A stretch of 64,000 bases of DNA from Shewanella sp. VB17 (GTDB lineage: Bacteria; Pseudomonadota; Gammaproteobacteria; Enterobacterales; Shewanellaceae): contig NZ_JABRVS010000001.1 of NCBI RefSeq assembly GCF_013248905.1, positions 434,001 through 498,000 on the forward strand, in the 5' to 3' direction. Under the pieces are notes generated by a model. The model had not been told where the DNA came from and searched no databases. It saw only the letters and a program-made list of their open reading frames with translations. Positions 63,060 through 64,000 of this stretch are shown here, one piece after another; within the stretch, counting starts at the first letter, position 1, and every line of letters begins with the position of its first letter. Position numbers and translations under genes: made by a program.

Positions 63060-64000
63060 ATGTCCGCTGAGAAATTACTTTCCTTGAAGGCCTACAATAC
63101 TTTTGGTATTGAGCATACCTGTGTCTCGATAATCAATGCGGACTCTAAGGGCAGTTTAATCCAGTCTTGTTGCGACTTACATCAAAAAAACAAACCATTT
63201 CTTGTGCTTGGAGGTGGAAGCAATATTTTATTAACAGAAGACTACTTAGGCACCATTGTTCGTGTGTTGACTAAAGGTATTAGTGTCACCGATGATGAAG
63301 GACATTATTTTGTGACTGTTGAAGCGGGCGAAAATTGGCATGGTCTTGTTAAGCATTGTCTAGATTTGGGGATTGCAGGTTTAGAAAATCTAGCGTTGAT
63401 CCCTGGTTCGGTTGGGGCTGCCCCCATTCAAAATATTGGGGCTTACGGCGTTGAATTTATCGATGTTTGTGATTGGGTTGAGTATGTAGATTTAACCGAT
63501 GGGCAGTTAAAGCGATTGACATCAGCTGAGTGCCGATTTGGCTATCGAGATTCTATTTTTAAGATGGAGTTAAAGGGACTGGCAATTATCACCTCAGTTG
63601 GACTTAAATTGCTTAAAAATTGGCAGCCTCAACTGAATTATGGCCCGCTACAGCAATTCGATATCAAAAACGTGACTCCTTTACAGGTTTTCAATTGTAT
63701 TTGTGCAACAAGAATGACAAAACTTCCAGATCCTATGGTATTAGGTAATGCAGGGAGTTTTTTTAAAAATCCTATGGTCACTGCTGCACACTTTTTAGTA
63801 TTACAGAAAACGTATCCTAACATTGTGGGTTACCCATCGAATGATAGTATTAAGCTGGCTGCAGCTTGGTTAATCGATAGTGCGGGCTTAAAAGGTTTTG
63901 CTATTGGTAAGGCGGCAGTACATGAGCAACAGGCGTTAGTGTTAATCAATAAAGGGGGGGCGACAGGTAATGATGTTGCTCACTTAGCAAGGCATATTAT
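63060..64000 (+). CDS. murB: UDP-N-acetylenolpyruvoylglucosamine reductase, 5' part
   Basis: The frame runs off the right edge after 313 codons. FAD-binding motifs are LGGGSNILLTEDY and IPGSVGAAPIQNIGAYGVE; a catalytic-serine region reads GNAGSFFKNP. This is type I MurB as in E. coli (342 residues), so only about 30 residues are missing. It reduces the enolpyruvyl intermediate to UDP-MurNAc in peptidoglycan synthesis. In many gammaproteobacteria birA follows. Confidence 0.96.
   Translation, partial: MSAEKLLSLKAYNTFGIEHTCVSIINADSKGSLIQSCCDLHQKNKPFLVLGGGSNILLTEDYLGTIVRVLTKGISVTDDEGHYFVTVEAGENWHGLVKHCLDLGIAGLENLALIPGSVGAAPIQNIGAYGVEFIDVCDWVEYVDLTDGQLKRLTSAECRFGYRDSIFKMELKGLAIITSVGLKLLKNWQPQLNYGPLQQFDIKNVTPLQVFNCICATRMTKLPDPMVLGNAGSFFKNPMVTAAHFLVLQKTYPNIVGYPSNDSIKLAAAWLIDSAGLKGFAIGKAAVHEQQALVLINKGGATGNDVAHLARHI

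Overview
The window looks like a chromosomal piece of a marine gammaproteobacterium, most likely a Shewanella. The order hemN - yihI - csrC-like RNA - engB - spf - polA matches the enterobacterial order. The block glpG, glpE, tdh-kbl, waaA, kdkA, the hld genes, coaD and mutM, and a dicluster cytochrome c4, also fit Shewanella. Base composition is moderate to AT-rich. No rRNA or tRNA gene was seen.

Region 1 (1-18278) is an accessory polymorphic-toxin island. It opens with the 3' part of a fibronectin/beta-propeller gene. A 3533-residue exported SpvB/FG-GAP/RHS protein follows, with a variable C-terminal tip, and a small membrane-protein gene overlaps its end (candidate immunity gene). Next come a broken Y1 transposase gene beside REP-like palindromes, three tandem genes for small secreted proteins of one apparent family, and an orphan RHS core fragment carrying a second tip. 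That tip is split by a decayed IS1111-type insertion sequence and is followed by another small membrane-anchored protein. The layout is a serial toxin-tip/immunity array with displaced cassettes.

Region 2 (18279-35969) is housekeeping: lysophospholipase, a DUF885 lipoprotein, hemN, DUF2489, yihI, a methyltransferase, cytochrome c4, engB, polA, elbB, glpG, glpE, tdh-kbl and a TetR regulator. Three sRNA loci lie between these genes: a CsrC/CsrB-type RNA with eight GGA motifs, Spot 42 (spf), and a possible additional sRNA with its own terminator downstream of spf.

Region 3 (36218-55690) is a lipopolysaccharide core locus. It holds waaA, kdkA, three GT9 genes, hldD, hldE, a GT80 sialyltransferase-type gene, a MurG-like and a GT8-like transferase, a TagF/TagD-like glycerol-phosphate pair and a Wzi-like porin, with coaD embedded. 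Remnants of an IS66 transposase and of a polysaccharide pyruvyl transferase show recent turnover. A GFA-family protein, a DUF4360 protein and a CPA1 antiporter sit among them.

Region 4 (55772-64000) has mutM, a small anchored protein, mobB-mobA, two tandem RyhB-like RNAs each with a Fur box, a GNAT remnant, yhhQ with a structured leader, a periplasmic solute-binding protein, two very small ORFs, a yeiH-type transporter and the start of murB, which runs off the right edge.

All assignments come from reading motifs and recalling families; no database search was run.
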